Below, one piece after another: positions 62,228-64,000 of a DNA stretch of 64,000 bases. The translations under genes and the position numbers were made by a program. Source of the DNA: Cellvibrio fontiphilus (GTDB lineage: Bacteria > Pseudomonadota > Gammaproteobacteria > Pseudomonadales > Cellvibrionaceae). The notes under the pieces are model-generated. The model was not told the DNA's origin, ran no database searches, and was given only the letters and a program-made list of their open reading frames with translations. Position 1 is the first letter of the stretch. Every line of letters begins with the position of its first letter. The stretch is from assembly GCF_035317345.1 (NCBI RefSeq), contig NZ_JAYKTU010000003.1. The stretch is one strand, 5' to 3'.

Positions 62228-64000
62228 TTATTTGCGCAAAATGTAGTTTTTGGTTTGGGTGAATTCCACCATCAAGTCCAACAGGTTGGCGTTGCTGGCA
62301 GTTTTGAAATCACGTCCAAAGACTTGCAAGGTACAGCTATCGCTTGCCTCTTCGCGCTGGCCGCGCGCATAGCGATACCACTGGCGCGCATAACAGGCTT
62401 GAGCGTTCGGGCTTTGGGCGAGCAGCTCGGTTAGTTCATCCATGCCGTGATACATGGTCACGGGTTCAGATTCGGACAAATAAGTCTCCGCTGAATTCAA
62501 GCTGCCAATTTCACCCAGTGAGTTGATGGCTTTTACCAGACCGTTGTCGGTGGTTTCAGTGGTGACATACAAGCCGAGCGCGTTGTAGTTTTCCAAACCA
62601 AAACCTATGCCGTCGATGTACTGGTGACAGGACTCACAGCCCTGCTGTAAGTGCGCGTTTTCAAAGCGCTCACGCACTGTGAGGCTTGGATCTTCCTGCG
62701 GTTTCAGCTCCGCGCCGACCGGCGGTGGCGGGAAGTCCTGACACAGCAGATTGCGGCGCACAAACAGCCCGCGCTTCACCGGATGGGTTTTCTCTGATGC
62801 GGATTGGATGGCCAGAATACCGGCATGCCCCAATACCCCACGGCGCTCGGCATTGACGCCGCTGTAATCCACCCGCTGCACACCGCTGCCGCCCGGCCAG
62901 GTCAGACCATAGTGGCTGGCCATCTGCTGGGTCATATAGCTGTAGTTGGCGGTGAGCAGGTCTTTGTAGTTGCCGCCGCCGAACACTGTGCGCTTCACAA
63001 ACTCGATGGTCTCAGCCTTCATGTCCGCCTTGAGGCTACTGCTGATGGCGGTGGTTTTGATCTCTTTATCCAAATCCAACCAGCCGGTAATAAACCGCTC
63101 AAAGGCGATCTGCGCTTTGGGGTCTTGCAGCATGGTGCGCACGCGGGTGGCGATTTGCTCCGGTGTGCTCAACTGCCCGGCATCGGCAGCGGCCATGAGA
63201 CTCGCATCCGGTGTGGTTGCCCAGTAGGTGTAGGACAGCAGCGCTGCAACTTCATAGTCGGTCAGCTCGTAGTAATTGCCCTTGGGCACCCCAACTTCCG
63301 AGCGATAGAGCATGGCGGGCGAGGACAAAATCGCCGTGAGCAATGCCAAGTCGCCTTGCGCCGTGTGCAGCGCGACCAGTTTGGTCACCTCGGTTGAACT
63401 CAGTGGGCGACGGAAGGCGCGCTTGCCAAAGTTCTGCACAAAACAGGTCGCGTTGCTGCAGCCGGGCGTGAGGCTGTAGAGGTTAGTAACCAGTGCCGCT
63501 GCCGCTTCTGCGGCCAGCACATACCCCTTGGCATAGTCGTTGGTGAACACGGCATTGGCGTTGGTTTTAAAGCCGTTAACCGCCAGATCCGCCGGGATGC
63601 GCCCACTGGTAACGTCGATGTTGCTGGTCAGGCCCAACAAATCGCGCACTGAGTTGTTGTATTCCAACGCCGACAGCAAGCGGAAGCTGCGGTCTTGCGG
63701 GATCACATCCTCAAGGCTTTCGGCATCACACACACCGGCCGGTGGCAGTATGGCGTCCGCCAGAATCATGGAGGCGATACTGGTAGCACAGCTGCCGGTA
63801 CAGGTGCCAAGGCTGGTGCCGCCAGTGTCTTTCGGCATGTTGGTGGCGATGTAATCAGCCAACTGCTGCAGGCTGTAGCGGCTAGCCAAGGCTTGATTGC
63901 TGAGCTTGTAAGTACCGCTCAAACCGTCGCTACCGTGACAGGCCACACAGCCCTGACTTTGGTAATGGCCGCGCGCCACTTCATGCTGGTCGGTCACGGC
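62228..64000 (-). CDS. Planctomycete-type cytochrome c/DUF1592-DUF1588 protein (cut by window edge)
   Basis: The C-terminal 590 residues of a multi-domain exported protein; the N-terminus lies past base 64000. An internal GTG at 63997 can be read as a start but is unlikely, because a haem motif CVACH follows at once. Domains in order: cytochrome c-like (CVACHGSD near 18-22), DUF1587/DUF1595-type region (SALEYNNSVRDLLGL), DUF1592, DUF1588 (GLFVRRNLLCQDFPPPP) and C-terminal DUF1585 with CESCHQYIDGIGFGLENY. It precedes DUF1552 by 17 bp in one transcript. These sets are predicted extracytoplasmic redox enzymes of unknown substrate. Confidence 0.87.
   Translation of the reverse strand, partial: AVTDQHEVARGHYQSQGCVACHGSDGLSGTYKLSNQALASRYSLQQLADYIATNMPKDTGGTSLGTCTGSCATSIASMILADAILPPAGVCDAESLEDVIPQDRSFRLLSALEYNNSVRDLLGLTSNIDVTSGRIPADLAVNGFKTNANAVFTNDYAKGYVLAAEAAAALVTNLYSLTPGCSNATCFVQNFGKRAFRRPLSSTEVTKLVALHTAQGDLALLTAILSSPAMLYRSEVGVPKGNYYELTDYEVAALLSYTYWATTPDASLMAAADAGQLSTPEQIATRVRTMLQDPKAQIAFERFITGWLDLDKEIKTTAISSSLKADMKAETIEFVKRTVFGGGNYKDLLTANYSYMTQQMASHYGLTWPGGSGVQRVDYSGVNAERRGVLGHAGILAIQSASEKTHPVKRGLFVRRNLLCQDFPPPPVGAELKPQEDPSLTVRERFENAHLQQGCESCHQYIDGIGFGLENYNALGLYVTTETTDNGLVKAINSLGEIGSLNSAETYLSESEPVTMYHGMDELTELLAQSPNAQACYARQWYRYARGQREEASDSCTLQVFGRDFKTASNANLLDLMVEFTQTKNYILRK

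Noticed and set aside
1..64000. Search for tRNA, rRNA, transposase or phage genes
   Set aside because: No cloverleaf or ribosomal RNA sequence and no transposase, integrase or phage structural protein was recognised. The repeats found are small palindromic elements only.

Overview
This 64 kb window looks like a chromosomal segment of a plant-polysaccharide-degrading gammaproteobacterium, most likely Cellvibrio or a close relative. The evidence is the density of TonB-dependent receptors without SusD partners, secreted, lipoprotein and cytoplasmic glycoside hydrolases for arabinan, and a backbone (ybeD-lipB-lipA, ndh, an RDD/MoxR/DUF58 operon) of ordinary gammaproteobacterial type. No rRNA, tRNA, CRISPR array, transposase or phage gene was seen.

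Layout. 1-5000: a TonB-dependent receptor (cut by the left edge), a LacI-family regulator and a SusB-type GH97 alpha-glucosidase, tied together by three copies of one palindromic operator (ACAACCGGTTGC or its complement). 5100-10750: an MFS transporter, then a membrane MHYT-PAS-PAS hybrid histidine kinase with HPt, followed by a REC-HD-GYP regulator (predicted c-di-GMP output). 10770-43460: an L-arabinose and arabinan locus. It holds a GH127 beta-L-arabinofuranosidase, two paralogous TonB receptors, a sodium-solute symporter, a GH43/LamG lipoprotein endo-arabinanase, the operon araB-araD-araA-HAD phosphatase-GPH transporter-cytoplasmic GH43, an exported GH43, an L-arabonate dehydratase with a XylB-like sugar dehydrogenase, and a YtfQRT-YjfF type ABC importer. 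A chemoreceptor, a small secreted protein and a possible small RNA lie inside it. 43700-45860: a BdlA-like PAS-PAS chemoreceptor paired with a stand-alone EAL protein. 45980-50980: an Fsr-type exporter, an SDR, a Gfo/Idh/MocA oxidoreductase, NDH-2 and a GNAT enzyme. 51100-53230: lipA, lipB and ybeD. 53500-60740: a six-gene RDD-SpoIIM-DUF4129-DUF4350-MoxR-DUF58 operon. 60880-64000: a DUF1552/DUF1592-type pair, the latter cut by the right edge.

How the genes work together. Arabinan would be cut at the cell surface by the GH43/LamG lipoprotein, taken through the outer membrane by the TonB receptors, trimmed by exported GH43 and GH127 enzymes, and imported by a symporter, a GPH carrier or the ABC system. 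Inside, a cytoplasmic GH43 finishes oligosaccharides. L-arabinose can go through AraA/AraB/AraD to xylulose 5-phosphate. The dehydratase and dehydrogenase imply a second, oxidative route whose later steps are not in the window. Six promoter regions of this locus carry variants of a 13-bp palindrome (ATTGT-N3-ACAAT) that fits the FadR-type GntR operator consensus, although no GntR gene is present here.

The most unusual non-coding feature is a pair of about 95-bp elements, one between ytfQ and ytfR and one between lipB and lipA. They share a core but have unrelated, self-complementary outer arms, and both lie in the sense orientation of the operon that contains them.
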